The notes: generated from the sequence alone by a model not told the origin. DNA of 64,000 bases from Collinsella sp. zg1085 (GCF_018889955.1 NZ_CP076545.1:1240001-1304000), one strand, 5' to 3'; counted from the stretch's first letter, positions 1 through 9,535 are shown. Numbers and translations are program-made.

Positions 1-8
1 GAACTACT

Positions 9-278
9 ATGCAGGCCGACGCAGAACAGATTCTTCGCTTACTCAAAACAGCACGTGGACAAATTGATGGCATCATGCGCATGGTTGAGGCCGACCGTTA
101 CTGTATCGATATTTCAACACAGCTCATGGCCACGCAGTCGCTCTTAGGAAAAACTAATGCTGAGGTATTAAAAGCCCATGTAAAAGGGTGCGTTGCAAGC
201 GCCATACACACCGGAGATAATGCCCAGCAAACAGCAAAAATCAAAGAGATTGAACGTGTCATCGAAAAGCTGAGTTAG
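9..278 (+). CDS. CsoR/FrmR-family metal-sensing transcriptional repressor
   Basis: An 89-residue all-helical protein of the CsoR/FrmR (DUF156) family. It shows the family signature of a conserved helix containing GQIDGIMRMVEADRYCID, followed by a second helix ending in KAHVKGC. The Cys of RYCID, the His of KAHVKGC and the final Cys give the Cys-His-Cys pattern used by copper- or persulfide-sensing members; ligand identity is inferred only. Family members bind DNA as tetramers and lose operator binding when Cu(I) or a sulfur species is bound. The expected partner gene (copper ATPase or sulfurtransferase) is not downstream, so it probably lies left of the window. Full length for the family; the start sits just inside the left edge. 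Confidence 0.85.
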   Translation: MQADAEQILRLLKTARGQIDGIMRMVEADRYCIDISTQLMATQSLLGKTNAEVLKAHVKGCVASAIHTGDNAQQTAKIKEIERVIEKLS

Positions 279-356
279 AGCAATCTTTTTCCACGCCTCG
301 ACTATGCTATGAATTCTCACGAAAGTATGGGTATACCACATTAAGAGTATGTGTAA

Positions 357-376
357 GCTACTACCATGGTAGTAGC
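357..376. promoter_or_regulatory. 20-bp perfect palindrome between the CsoR-like gene and the coiled-coil gene
   Basis: GCTACTACCATGGTAGTAGC is its own reverse complement. It lies 79 bp after the CsoR-like stop and 31 bp before the next start. It could be an operator for a dimeric regulator or a short hairpin; there is no T-run after it, so a terminator role is less likely. Confidence 0.4.
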
Positions 377-406
377 AATTGATTCGTACGCGCTTAGGAG
401 CATGGG

Positions 407-1819
407 ATGGATGAACAAAACAAGCCCTCAAACAATGGGAGCAGCAAAAAACTCAGCGATAAGAGTCGCATTCCGGGCATTATGACGCGCGATGAATATG
501 AACGCATAGGAGACGACCCTGAGCCGCTGCCACAGGGCTTTGAGATTATTTCGGGTACAGGCGGCACGCCTGCCCAAAAGCCAGCTCAAACCCAAAGCTC
601 CGGTGCTCCATCGAGTATATCTTCTGAAATACTGCCAGAAGATGAAGAGCCATCACCTGCTGAATCTGCATTTTCGTCGGTCTCAGACTTCTTTAGCCAA
701 GGGGCTCAAGCGCTCAAAAGCTTTGCGGCAGCAAAACGCGCCGTTGACGAAGCTCAGGCTGCCTACGCCGAAGCACATGATAATCATCAGGCACACATAC
801 AAGAGCTCGAACATCGACGCGACATCATCAAACGCTTTGACAGCATTGTTCAAGAGCAAAATGCTCGGCAAGTAGCTGCTGAGGGTGAGCTTAATGCGGC
901 TCAAGCTCAGCGCCAGCAGGTAGACACTGATATTGCCACGCTCAAAGATGAACTCAAGCAGATGAAAGACGCTGATACACAGACTGAGAAGCGCCTTAAG
1001 TCTGCAGTTGACGCTGCCGAGGCCAAGGAAGCAAGTGCACGAGAATCAGGTACACGACTCCAGCGCAGACTTGATGATGCGCGACGCAATCTCACCAAAG
1101 TAGAAGAAGAACGTATATCAGGCATTGCTGCTGCCGAACACGCTATTGAAACAGCGCGCATACGCCTACAAACCCTGCGCGAGGCCTTTGCCGAGGTGCA
1201 ACGCAACCCTTCTGCAAATACGGCAGCCTATTCTGTTCGCACATCTGAGCTACAAAATGACATTATTGAGGCGGTTGAGGAGCTGCGACTTGCTGAAGAA
1301 GCTCTGCCGCACATTGAGGCTGACCTTAAAGAGCAACTCACAACAGCACATGCCCTCGTTCAAGATGCCGAAGCCCCTATTAATAGCGCAAAGCAAGCAT
1401 TTCAAGCACTCACTGTAGAGGCTGACAGTGCGCGCGATACGCTTGATAAGGCAAAACAAGATGCTCAAAACCGCCAGCGAGAGCTACGTGAGCGCATATC
1501 AGAGCAAGAAAAAACTGCGCGGGAGCTAGCTCATGTGATAGCGGAAGCTACCGATGAACTCGATGATGCACGTGCACAACTGAGCGAAGCAAGCGATATT
1601 AAGGCACACCCTGAGCGCTTAGCCGAACTCGCAAGTTTAATTCAGCAAGAAGATGCACTGCTCACCAAACAGGCTGCTGAGCTTGCCCAGCTTGAAGCGC
1701 ACGCCAATCACGTTCGCGAGCAAACACGCGACTCACGCCTCAAGTTTATTGCCACTCTTGCAGGTGGCGCCATACTGATTGTGATACTGCTCGTTCTCTG
1801 GTTTATCTTTTTACGCTGA
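407..1819 (+). CDS. Long coiled-coil protein with C-terminal membrane anchor, function unknown
   Basis: A 470-residue protein not recognised as a named family. Residues 1-95 are polar and low in order (Ser, Pro, Gln rich), with no signal peptide. Residues about 100-435 are almost continuous heptad-like helix rich in Ala, Glu, Gln, Arg and Leu, typical of a long coiled coil. Residues about 447-469 form one hydrophobic segment (FIATLAGGAILIVILLVLWF), so the protein is probably tail-anchored with its coiled coil in the cytoplasm. The start is an ATG after TTAGGAG. It stands alone on the plus strand before the minus-strand queA. A structural or cell-envelope role is possible but unsupported. Confidence 0.75.
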   Translation: MDEQNKPSNNGSSKKLSDKSRIPGIMTRDEYERIGDDPEPLPQGFEIISGTGGTPAQKPAQTQSSGAPSSISSEILPEDEEPSPAESAFSSVSDFFSQGAQALKSFAAAKRAVDEAQAAYAEAHDNHQAHIQELEHRRDIIKRFDSIVQEQNARQVAAEGELNAAQAQRQQVDTDIATLKDELKQMKDADTQTEKRLKSAVDAAEAKEASARESGTRLQRRLDDARRNLTKVEEERISGIAAAEHAIETARIRLQTLREAFAEVQRNPSANTAAYSVRTSELQNDIIEAVEELRLAEEALPHIEADLKEQLTTAHALVQDAEAPINSAKQAFQALTVEADSARDTLDKAKQDAQNRQRELRERISEQEKTARELAHVIAEATDELDDARAQLSEASDIKAHPERLAELASLIQQEDALLTKQAAELAQLEAHANHVREQTRDSRLKFIATLAGGAILIVILLVLWFIFLR

Positions 1820-1911
1820 TGTCTTAGTTTTGCACGTCTTTTATTAGCGCTGCACAGAGGCTATTGCTAAGCACAGTATCACGCGCAAGACATCATAAAA
1901 CGCAACGCGCG

Positions 1912-3129
1912 CTACTCGATGAACATCGCATCGCCAAAGCTCAAGAAGCGATACTCCTCACGGATTGCCTCGGCATAGGCTTCCATAATCTGTTCGCGCG
2001 ATGCAAGCGCAGAAACCAGCATCATAAGCGTTGAGCGAGGCACATGAAAGTTGGTGATAAGCGCATCAACCACATGAAAGCTTGACCCCGGCATGAGATA
2101 GAGCTGCGTAGTTGCATGCTCACGGACCACAATATCGCCCTTACCAAGCGTATCGGCACCATCGGGGCGTCCCTCAAAACCGCGTGCCACCAAAGGTGGA
2201 CACACACCAGCTGCCTCTGAATCAAAAGCACTCTCCAATGAGCGAACCGCTGTTGTTCCTACCGCAATAACGCGGTGACCTCCTGCCTTTGCAGCGTGCA
2301 CGGCATCAACCACCGAAGCTGGCACATGATAGCGCTCAGTGTGCATGACATGCTGCGTTGGGTCATCCTCTTCAACCAAACGGAAGGTATCAATACCCAC
2401 CTCAAGCTCAACATGTGCCCAAGTACAACCCTTCGCCTTTATTGCCTCAATCAACGCCGGGGTAAAGTGCAAACCAGCGGTAGGTGCAGCAGCAGAATGT
2501 TCCTCTTTCATGGCATAGACCGTCTGATACTTCTCAGGGTCACCTTCATACTCAGTAATATAGGGAGGAAGCGGCACATGTCCCGCTGCATGGATGGCCT
2601 CATCAAGACTGCGTTTTTGTCCGGTTGCTGTATGTCCCTGCGCTCTTAGGCGCACCAGACGGCCACCTCTATTCTCCGGAATAAAGTCAACAATCTCGCC
2701 GGTCAAAACAACAGGAGCTGACTCAGGAGCATGAAGCCCACCTGCACGAAACTCAATAAGCGCTCCTGGTTTTAAGCGCTTCCCTGGATTAACCAGACAC
2801 TCCCAGAGACTTCCCAGCGCGTCTAAATCTTCCCGACGCTTAAGGAGCAAAATTTCAGAAACTCCACCGGTTTGAGCCTTGCGCCCCACCAAGCGTGCTG
2901 GCATAACACGTGTCTGGTTAGCAACAAGCACATCCCCCGGCTCAAGATAATCGAGGAGGCCAGAAAAACGCCGATGTTCAAGGCTTCCACCAGCTAAAAG
3001 AGCACGACCCTCACGGCCATCTTCACGGTGAAGTACCAAAAGACGACAGCTATCACGCGGCTCTGCAGGGGTTTGCGCGATACACGATTCAGGCAAGTCA
3101 TAATCAAAATCAGATGTTTGCAATGGCAT
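1912..3129 (-). CDS. queA: S-adenosylmethionine:tRNA ribosyltransferase-isomerase QueA
   Basis: A 405-residue QueA. It transfers and isomerises the ribosyl moiety of SAM onto preQ1-modified tRNA, giving epoxyqueuosine at wobble position 34. Recognisable family segments are the N-terminal FDYDLPESCIAQTPAEPRD, the central APTAGLHFTPALIEAIKAKG, and the C-terminal ITNFHVPRSTLMMLVSALAS. An in-frame upstream extension exists, but the ATG of MPLQTSDFDY has a GGGAGA ribosome site and matches where the family begins. The next enzyme of the pathway, QueH, is encoded about 110 bp upstream on the same strand, so the two probably act as a queuosine maturation pair. Confidence 0.95.
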   Translation of the reverse strand: MPLQTSDFDYDLPESCIAQTPAEPRDSCRLLVLHREDGREGRALLAGGSLEHRRFSGLLDYLEPGDVLVANQTRVMPARLVGRKAQTGGVSEILLLKRREDLDALGSLWECLVNPGKRLKPGALIEFRAGGLHAPESAPVVLTGEIVDFIPENRGGRLVRLRAQGHTATGQKRSLDEAIHAAGHVPLPPYITEYEGDPEKYQTVYAMKEEHSAAAPTAGLHFTPALIEAIKAKGCTWAHVELEVGIDTFRLVEEDDPTQHVMHTERYHVPASVVDAVHAAKAGGHRVIAVGTTAVRSLESAFDSEAAGVCPPLVARGFEGRPDGADTLGKGDIVVREHATTQLYLMPGSSFHVVDALITNFHVPRSTLMMLVSALASREQIMEAYAEAIREEYRFLSFGDAMFIE

Positions 3130-3237
3130 AACAATCTCCCTAGCTCTATCCAAGGCGATAATCATAGCGCAGAAGAACATGCTCCTTGCATACAAAATCA
3201 AGTCTACAGGCAGCTAACCGCGCCGCACTCAAGATAG

Positions 3238-3819
3238 CTACTGTGTGTTTTGTGCGCGTTGAGCACGCCCTTGTATGCGTTCTAGTACCGCCTCTGCTGC
3301 CGAAAAACGACAACCGCAATAATGCTGACGATACATACCAAGCTTGCGTGATGTGATGGTTGCCTCAGCATACCATGCACGCCAATCACGAATCAGCGGC
3401 TTAAGATGATACCGCGCGGTTAAACGCTCCAGCTCTTCGTTGCAAATATCAAAAAGCTGATAAGGAGAAACCGCAAGCGTAGTGCCAACATAGCTAAAAC
3501 CTCGTTCGGCAGCCACGCGACACGCCTCTTCAAGACGCAAGTGATAGCAGACACGACAGCGTGTTTCGCGATGCTTTGAACCGATGCGGCCGACATACGC
3601 TTCCCATGCTGCCTCATCTTCTGGTGCGCCAATAAGTTCAAGCTGCTCGTGCTCACACCATGCGCTCAGTTCCTCAAAACGCCGCTGGCGCTCTAGTGCG
3701 GGCTGAATATTTGCATTAGTCCAACAGATAACCGGCTCAAATCCCTCTTCGCGCAAAAGCCGCACTGGTTCAAGCGAACAGGGAGCACAGCAAGCATGAA
3801 GTAACAGTTGAGTATTCAT
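3238..3819 (-). CDS. queH: Epoxyqueuosine reductase QueH (DUF208)
   Basis: A 193-residue QueH, the non-cobalamin enzyme that reduces epoxyqueuosine to queuosine in tRNA. Visible cysteine motifs are HACCAPC near the N-terminus (positions 8-14), CRVCYHLRLE in the middle and QHYCGC near the C-terminus; these match the iron-sulfur cluster and metal ligands described for the family. The start at MNTQLLL is chosen over a longer frame because GGGGTGAT precedes it and it begins 4 nt after the stop of the upstream DUF3267 gene, suggesting translational coupling. Confidence 0.93.
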   Translation of the reverse strand: MNTQLLLHACCAPCSLEPVRLLREEGFEPVICWTNANIQPALERQRRFEELSAWCEHEQLELIGAPEDEAAWEAYVGRIGSKHRETRCRVCYHLRLEEACRVAAERGFSYVGTTLAVSPYQLFDICNEELERLTARYHLKPLIRDWRAWYAEATITSRKLGMYRQHYCGCRFSAAEAVLERIQGRAQRAQNTQ

Positions 3820-3823
3820 AGTA

Positions 3824-4543
3824 TCACCCCGCACATACATCGTCCTCAACATACGCAATCATGCCCTGTGCTGTATCCTCACAAGAGCTAATCTGTGGGT
3901 ACTGCCAAATACGTGCAACCATATAAAAATCTCCCGTGCATGCCGCCAAGTGAAGACTTGCTATAGCAAAAAACGTAAGCCATAGACCCGTATAGCAGGC
4001 AATAAATACACATACCAGACTTACGATGATTGCGGGAGCTAAACAAATACACATATAGTCCTGCGCCCGATACCGAATACCCGGCGCACTCGCGTAGCAT
4101 ATTCCCAGAGCAAATCTGCAACCAAGGTATACCGAGGCATGAACAGGTCCAAATAACTTGAAACAGAGTGCATGAATAAGCTCATGAACCACACAACAAA
4201 GAACTACTGACCCAGCTATCCCCAAAAGCCAGCCTACACACGAGATTTTGCCAGACAATAATGCGTCTCGCTCTGCCCAACTAATGCCATGCATTATATA
4301 AGGCGCCGCGAAAAATGCTCCTACGCCAAGTACCAATGCGACAGCTAACATGCGCATTGAGTAAGTTGTAAGTACAGGTAAAAGCTCGGCATCTTCAAAG
4401 AAGTCAATAGTAAAAATGGGCTGTTCAGCCTTGCTATTATTACGCTCACCTCTGTTATCATTACGCGAAACAGGCGCATTCATACGATGAGATGTACCCT
4501 GCTCAACCTGAGCTCTAAAGCTATGTATCCCATTCGTCTGCAT
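3824..4543 (-). CDS. DUF3267-family putative zinc metalloprotease, multi-pass membrane protein
   Basis: A 239-residue membrane protein with a polar N-terminus of about 70 residues followed by four or five hydrophobic segments. One segment carries VVHELIHALCFKLFG, an HExxH zinc-metalloprotease motif, as in DUF3267/site-2-protease-like proteins. Substrate unknown. Its start is one base after the stop of the GNAT gene and its stop is 4 bp before queH, so GNAT, DUF3267 and QueH form a tight cluster; a functional link is not evident. Confidence 0.75.
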   Translation of the reverse strand: MQTNGIHSFRAQVEQGTSHRMNAPVSRNDNRGERNNSKAEQPIFTIDFFEDAELLPVLTTYSMRMLAVALVLGVGAFFAAPYIMHGISWAERDALLSGKISCVGWLLGIAGSVVLCCVVHELIHALCFKLFGPVHASVYLGCRFALGICYASAPGIRYRAQDYMCICLAPAIIVSLVCVFIACYTGLWLTFFAIASLHLAACTGDFYMVARIWQYPQISSCEDTAQGMIAYVEDDVCAG

Positions 4544-4544
4544 G

Positions 4545-5108
4545 CTATATAACTAACTCGTACGCTATGCGCACATCCTTACCCTCACCATAGCTTACCG
4601 GTGTAAAAGGTCCCAGCTCTCTATAGCCACAACTTTGCAAGAAGGCGCGCATAACCGTATTACCCGGGTGTGTATCAATGCGTATAGCATATGCCCCTTG
4701 AGCAGCACTTTGTTGTGCTGCCACCTCAAAGAGCAACTTCATGTAGCCATGACCGGTCGCTTCGCGCAGCGTTGCACAACGGTGAATTGCAACATATACG
4801 ACATTGTTCTGTTGAGGAGCCTTCTGCCAGGCAATGTCTGCTGCCTCATAATCAGTATCAGGCCCCAAACACAAAGCAAGCGAGGCAACTACGTTACCAG
4901 AGGAGGTTTCTAGCACCATGCACTGCCCTGCTGCAATATCTTCTTGTGCTTCCTCGCGGTCAGGATAGCCCGTTTGCCACTGGTCAATGCCTAACTGAGC
5001 AATCTGAGCCGCACCCTCGTGCAGAATATGGGTAACCGCATCTTCATCGGCTGGGCATGCCATGCGAATGGTAATGCCTTCACTATCCTGATAAAGAACA
5101 TCACTCAT
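4545..5108 (-). CDS. GNAT-family N-acetyltransferase
   Basis: A 187-residue GNAT-fold protein. It starts with IRMACPADEDAVTHILHEG (strand 1 and helix 1) and has a likely acetyl-CoA loop around ATGHGYMKLLFEVAAQQSAA, followed by IRIDTHPGNTVMRAFLQSCGY, the usual C-terminal GNAT strand-helix. Substrate cannot be told from sequence. The start overlaps the end of the upstream tRNA-ligase-like gene by 4 bp, so the two are co-transcribed and probably translationally coupled. Confidence 0.82.
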   Translation of the reverse strand: MSDVLYQDSEGITIRMACPADEDAVTHILHEGAAQIAQLGIDQWQTGYPDREEAQEDIAAGQCMVLETSSGNVVASLALCLGPDTDYEAADIAWQKAPQQNNVVYVAIHRCATLREATGHGYMKLLFEVAAQQSAAQGAYAIRIDTHPGNTVMRAFLQSCGYRELGPFTPVSYGEGKDVRIAYELVI

Positions 5109-7267
5109 AACGAGCGCTGACTTTCGTGTTTTCTAAAAAAATCAAAGCGGGGTGGGAGTTCAATAATTTTGTGCTCACCAGGACACTTTCCTAGGCTCAG
5201 TAGCAGCTCATCTGTTGTATCAAAGATATGTTCCCAGCTAAAAAAGTCATCTGCATTAAGAGCAAAATGCTTGGCAATAAGCTCGCAACCTGCAGGCACA
5301 ATACCATGCATAAGCATGGTCGCTATGCGCAGCTCATAAAAGGCATCGCGCAAGGCTTGCAACATACGCTCTGACTGCAAAGCCTCATCTTCAGTATCTT
5401 TTGCCTGTTTAGAAGCATCACCCCAACGCTTATTGGCAGCACGGATATACTCATCGCAAATACTAAGCGCGTGATGCAATTCAAAGCGATGCATAGCCAT
5501 CTCAAAGGCCAACACAGCAGTATGCGCAAGCTCAATAAGCTCAGGTTGCGGGGCACCCGCAGGAATGCAACCTGTCTTCCAGGCAGACTCATCGCCCTCT
5601 TTTTGTGCCACGCCATAAAAACAGGAGCGCGCAAGGCGATTAAAAACACCTGTCAACATGGCGCCTTCTTTGAGCACTGGGTCTATAACCCGCGTGTCAT
5701 CACACGCGGCCAGTGGCTCTCCATCAGGAGTTTTACCAGTAATGCGCGTATCAAAAGCCTTTGGTGAAAAACTCACCGGCTTTTCGCCCAAACCAAGCGA
5801 AATCCAATGTGCTCGCAGTTGCTCAGCGGTGTAATGGTCAAGCAATTGAGAAGCCAGCGGTGGAGGTGTCTCAGAGCTGGAGCTCGCCTTTTTACCCATA
5901 TATAAAAGATGATAGTTTGCCACTAAATGAGATTGGTTCAAATCCTGCGTAAGTGCTTCCCACATAGCAGGCTGTGCAATACCGTAAAAATAGATATTAT
6001 CCTGCCCAATAAACTGATAAATTCCCGCATCTTCTGAGCACCACCAATCATGCCAATCAAGTGAGCTATGAAGCTTAGTTGGCGGCTCGATAGGCGTTTG
6101 TTCACTCTCAAAACGTGCACGCAAAGCATCATCGTGTGCTACATCATATCCCTGAGCCTGATTATGCAGCTGAGCCTCACGCGCCAGAACGGTGCGAGAA
6201 AAACTAATGGGAGCCCAGAGGCTTTCAGGCCAGCACCAGCACGTTAATCCATGTGTGCCATCAATCTCAGGCGCAGGAACGCCCCACGAGATATTGCCCG
6301 TGATTCTAAAGGGCACCAAAGCCTTGCCCGAGCGGAAGCGAATCTCTGCCTCAGTAAGCATCGCATATGCCTGGTCGCGCTGTTCCCATGAAGAAAATAC
6401 CAGGCTAAATGAGCTCTTTCCCTCCGATGCCTCTTGGAGTTCATGTTTGGGAAGTTTGGACGCTATGACATCATAGGCTTCGCGAAAACGTGTTTGAATA
6501 TGAATTTGAGGAGACAGTAACCACTCTGCCATTGTTTTCGACACAACCGAGCGGGTTGTGCCATCAGCTTCCAGCTGTTTTACGTGCTCGCGCAAAAAGT
6601 CACGGTACTTGGGCAAATCAAAATACAAATTATCAACCGGCAAGAGTTCAGGCACACAACCAGTTAGTGCGCTTTTAGGAGCAATAAGCTCTTGAGGCTC
6701 AAACTGATGTCCTAGGTCGCACTCATCGGCATAGGCCTTTTCAGACTTGCACCCCGCAATAGGACAATGTCCCAATACCTGACGCCCATTCAAAAACTGC
6801 TTCGCTTGCGGGTCATAAAACTGCAAAGTTGAACGCTTTGCCATATGTCCTTGGCGGTGCAGCTGCTCAATGACCTCGGTACTAACCTGCTGATGAATAG
6901 CAGCAGCGGGTTCAAGCGCGCTGCCTGCATATATATCAAGCGCTACCTCAAAATCTGCAAGCGTTTGCGCTTGCTCATCATGAAATGCCTGAACATAATC
7001 GGCAAGACTGCCTGCATAGTGTTCCTGTTCTTGCTTTTTTCGATAGCCTTCCATAATGGGAGAACCGTAGCAATCAGTGCCAGAGACAAACAGTACCTGC
7101 TCCTTGCCCAAGCGATCGCGCAAGAAGCGTGCAAAAAAGTCCGCTGGAACAAAAACGCCGCCCACATGTCCAAAATGGAGAGCCTTGTTGCCATAAGGCA
7201 TACCTGCTGTCACAACAGCGCGGCGCGGCCAAACAGGGCGTGTATGCGAGGATGTCGATTTGGACAT
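5105..7267 (-). CDS. Methionyl-tRNA-synthetase-like class I tRNA ligase family protein with degenerate KMSKS
   Basis: A 720-residue protein with the class I aminoacyl-tRNA synthetase layout. Residues about 14-35 contain TAGMPYGNKALHFGHVGG, a HIGH-type motif (HFGH). Residues about 60-70 hold SGTDCYGSP, as in MetRS. ISWGVPAP and IGQDNIYFYGIAQPAMW match the MetRS catalytic core. The KMSKS position reads GKKASSSSE, so the canonical Lys-Met-Ser-Lys-Ser is not kept. A helical anticodon-binding-like region follows (LLDHYTAEQLRAHW onward). It is longer than a minimal MetRS. It may be the cell's divergent MetRS or a paralogue; whether a second metG exists cannot be judged from this window. Confidence 0.72.
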   Translation of the reverse strand: MSKSTSSHTRPVWPRRAVVTAGMPYGNKALHFGHVGGVFVPADFFARFLRDRLGKEQVLFVSGTDCYGSPIMEGYRKKQEQEHYAGSLADYVQAFHDEQAQTLADFEVALDIYAGSALEPAAAIHQQVSTEVIEQLHRQGHMAKRSTLQFYDPQAKQFLNGRQVLGHCPIAGCKSEKAYADECDLGHQFEPQELIAPKSALTGCVPELLPVDNLYFDLPKYRDFLREHVKQLEADGTTRSVVSKTMAEWLLSPQIHIQTRFREAYDVIASKLPKHELQEASEGKSSFSLVFSSWEQRDQAYAMLTEAEIRFRSGKALVPFRITGNISWGVPAPEIDGTHGLTCWCWPESLWAPISFSRTVLAREAQLHNQAQGYDVAHDDALRARFESEQTPIEPPTKLHSSLDWHDWWCSEDAGIYQFIGQDNIYFYGIAQPAMWEALTQDLNQSHLVANYHLLYMGKKASSSSETPPPLASQLLDHYTAEQLRAHWISLGLGEKPVSFSPKAFDTRITGKTPDGEPLAACDDTRVIDPVLKEGAMLTGVFNRLARSCFYGVAQKEGDESAWKTGCIPAGAPQPELIELAHTAVLAFEMAMHRFELHHALSICDEYIRAANKRWGDASKQAKDTEDEALQSERMLQALRDAFYELRIATMLMHGIVPAGCELIAKHFALNADDFFSWEHIFDTTDELLLSLGKCPGEHKIIELPPRFDFFRKHESQRSL

Positions 7268-7338
7268 TGACCTTATCCTTTGTTATCCATAAGTACCTAC
7301 CGTGTCATGCATTATGGCACAGAAACCCAGCCTATGCT

Positions 7339-8853
7339 TTATTCAGAACGCTCATTATCACTCATTGAAAAGCCGCACATCATCTTACAGCTAGCAATAT
7401 AAAGCACCGTGCTCAATAGCTTATCCGTTTCTTCTTTAAGCTTTTCTGCTATAAGCTGATTAGCCTCTTCCATGAGCGGCTGAGCTTGAACGCGAGGCAG
7501 TCCTGCTAAAAGCTGATCATAGCGCGCTATGCACTGGTGTCCAAAAGCTGTAAGCGTTTGCTGATATGCCTCAATTTTTTGTATGCAATCGCCATAGTGT
7601 CTATCTGCCAACGCAGCAATCAAACGATTTGCCCAGTAAAAGCTCTCCGTACTCACCCGAGCACTTGTATTGGTGAAATAATCAGGAAAGCAGCTCACCT
7701 GCGCATATAAAGGCACAAGCGCGTTAAAGATATTTGAGCCAAATGCCATCCACTGCACGGCTGCGCCTGGCTCATCACCTGAACGCATTTGCAGCACGGC
7801 AAGCTGTGAATTGCGGTTAATACCGATAGGTCGATATGCCGAGCGCGTCTCACGCGTTCCCTTCCAGCCATAACAATCATAGGGTGTATCTTGAAAATGC
7901 GACGAAAGGACAAATTTTATATCTTCAATGGTGACTTTTTGCTCGGGCACTCGACACCAAGGAATGTCATCTGACTCAGGTGTATAGCGCGCGTCTGCAC
8001 CATCCCATGCATCCGATGGGTTAAGTGTGCGCTGCATATACCATGCACGCGGCGTGTTATAGATATGGTCGCTCGGACTTTTTGAACCAAAGCTTATACG
8101 TGGATTAAACACAGACTCATCACCGTTGAGAGCAAGATTTAAGTGGTGCAACTCCATCCACGAACGCAAATCTGCACTTGCCATATGCTCAAGCTGCGCA
8201 CCCTCAGCATCATTGAGGTTAAACGAATCAATTCCGAGCTGATTAGGCATGGTTACATACGCATCATCAGGTACACGCCGAGCAATCCAGTGATGCCCGC
8301 CGATGGTTTCGAGCCACCAAATCTCGTTGCTATCCGAAAAAGCAATGGCATTAGATTCGTAGGTGCCATACTGTTCAAGCAATGAACCCAAACGCAAAAC
8401 AGCCGAGCGTGCCGAGTTTACATAGGGCAAGACGATGCTGACAAAATCTTCCTCACCAAGACCACCCGGCACCTCAGGAACATAATTGGCGTCTTCGGGC
8501 TTTCCTTGTGCTGGCTGATAGACTACGAGTGGGTCTGCACCTAATACTCGCTCATTGGTGGTAATAGTCTCGGTAGCGCTCATGCCAACGTTATGCTCGT
8601 TAAAACCAGCTGATGCCCAAATTCCGTGTCCAGGTAGCGCATCAGGAACCGACGAATACGACACCGGATTGTCTGGTAACTCAAAGCATAGATGGCTCTC
8701 AACCGAAGTGTAGGTTCGCGGCTGGTCTTGAGAGAGTACCACCTCAAGGCGCTTAGGCTCAAACTGACCGTTTGGTGAATCCTCATTGCGGGCAACTATC
8801 GTTGAACCGTCATAACTTGCTGCTTTACCTACAAGAATAGTGGTACATGCCAT
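7339..8853 (-). CDS. C69-family dipeptidase (PepD-like)
   Basis: A 504-residue Ntn-hydrolase-type dipeptidase. The N-terminus MACTTILVGKAASYDG carries the Cys that becomes the N-terminal nucleophile after processing, followed by TIVARNEDS, a C69 hallmark. SNEIWWLETIGGHHWIARRVPDD is the conserved core. No signal peptide, so it is probably cytoplasmic and hydrolyses dipeptides. A start seven codons upstream is possible, but the chosen ATG has AGGAGG 8 bp away and places the Cys at position 3. Monocistronic. Confidence 0.9.
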   Translation of the reverse strand: MACTTILVGKAASYDGSTIVARNEDSPNGQFEPKRLEVVLSQDQPRTYTSVESHLCFELPDNPVSYSSVPDALPGHGIWASAGFNEHNVGMSATETITTNERVLGADPLVVYQPAQGKPEDANYVPEVPGGLGEEDFVSIVLPYVNSARSAVLRLGSLLEQYGTYESNAIAFSDSNEIWWLETIGGHHWIARRVPDDAYVTMPNQLGIDSFNLNDAEGAQLEHMASADLRSWMELHHLNLALNGDESVFNPRISFGSKSPSDHIYNTPRAWYMQRTLNPSDAWDGADARYTPESDDIPWCRVPEQKVTIEDIKFVLSSHFQDTPYDCYGWKGTRETRSAYRPIGINRNSQLAVLQMRSGDEPGAAVQWMAFGSNIFNALVPLYAQVSCFPDYFTNTSARVSTESFYWANRLIAALADRHYGDCIQKIEAYQQTLTAFGHQCIARYDQLLAGLPRVQAQPLMEEANQLIAEKLKEETDKLLSTVLYIASCKMMCGFSMSDNERSE

Positions 8854-9059
8854 TTCTGGCCTCCTTGAATACATGTTGCAGTTTATCTAGTGTAGCGCCG
8901 CGCCAATCTAAACGCATATATTTATCTTGATAATGAGTATGTACACCAAGCATCTACAAGCATATGCAACATATTTTGTTCAATGTAGACCTCAGAGGGC
9001 TCAAAGAACTGTTTATCCGTTTCAAATTAGGCATGTGAGCCAATTCTCGATAGTTTTCA

Positions 9060-9151
9060 TGCTATCTAGGAGTAAGATGGTCAACTAATACGCCGGTGAA
9101 CGGCGGAAACAATCGTCGCGCCCCGCGCGGCAGAAGGAAAGGGTTAGCAGT
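9060..9151 (+). promoter_or_regulatory. Structured 5' leader of the cold-shock gene
   Basis: About 300 bp separate the dipeptidase start from the cold-shock start. The part next to the gene contains a hairpin at 9091-9105 (CGCCG, loop GTGAA, CGGCG) and a GC-rich stretch before AAGGAAAGGG, the ribosome site. Cold-shock mRNAs often have long structured leaders; a thermosensor role here is inference. The rest of 8854-9059 shows nothing clear. Confidence 0.35.
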
Positions 9152-9379
9152 ATGGCAACCGGTACTCTCAAGAAATCGTTCTTCCGCGAGAAAGGCTTTG
9201 GCTTTATCACTCCAGATGAGCCCATTGATGGTTCACATGGCGATGTGTTTGTGCACTTTAGCGCAATCCAAATGGATGGCTTTAAGTCACTCGAAGAGGG
9301 CGACCGCGTTGAGTTTGAGGTAGGACCTGGCAAAAAGCCCGGTGAGTCTCAAGCTATCAATGTTGTTAAAATCTCCTAG
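9152..9379 (+). CDS. CspA-family cold-shock protein
   Basis: A 75-residue single cold-shock domain. It has the RNP1-like GFGFITPDE and RNP2-like DVFVHFSAI single-strand nucleic-acid-binding motifs, and GDRVEFEV near the C-terminus. Family members bind single-stranded RNA/DNA and melt mRNA structure. The protein sits alone on the plus strand with a long leader and its own terminator. Confidence 0.95.
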   Translation: MATGTLKKSFFREKGFGFITPDEPIDGSHGDVFVHFSAIQMDGFKSLEEGDRVEFEVGPGKKPGESQAINVVKIS

Positions 9380-9466
9380 AAACTTATCTGCGCTTGGTGT
9401 CTCGCTCTGTGCTCAGTAGTATATCTGCGGTTCACGTATAGCTTGTTGCTTCATGCAGTACTCAAC

Positions 9467-9496
9467 AATGACCCTCATCTGAGGGTCATTTTTTGT
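9467..9496 (+). terminator. Rho-independent terminator after the cold-shock gene
   Basis: Perfect 10-bp stem AATGACCCTC / GAGGGTCATT with a 4-nt loop, directly followed by a run of T residues. Confidence 0.9.
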
Positions 9497-9509
9497 AGCA
9501 TAACCGCGC

Positions 9510-9534
9510 AGTGTCAATCTGATAGATTGACACT
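9510..9534. terminator. Inverted repeat at the 3' end of ruvB
   Basis: AGTGTCAATCT, GAT, AGATTGACACT: an 11-bp perfect stem with a 3-nt loop directly after the ruvB stop on the minus strand. The downstream T-run is weak, so it may terminate inefficiently or serve as an mRNA 3' stabiliser. Confidence 0.55.
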
Positions 9535-9535
9535 C

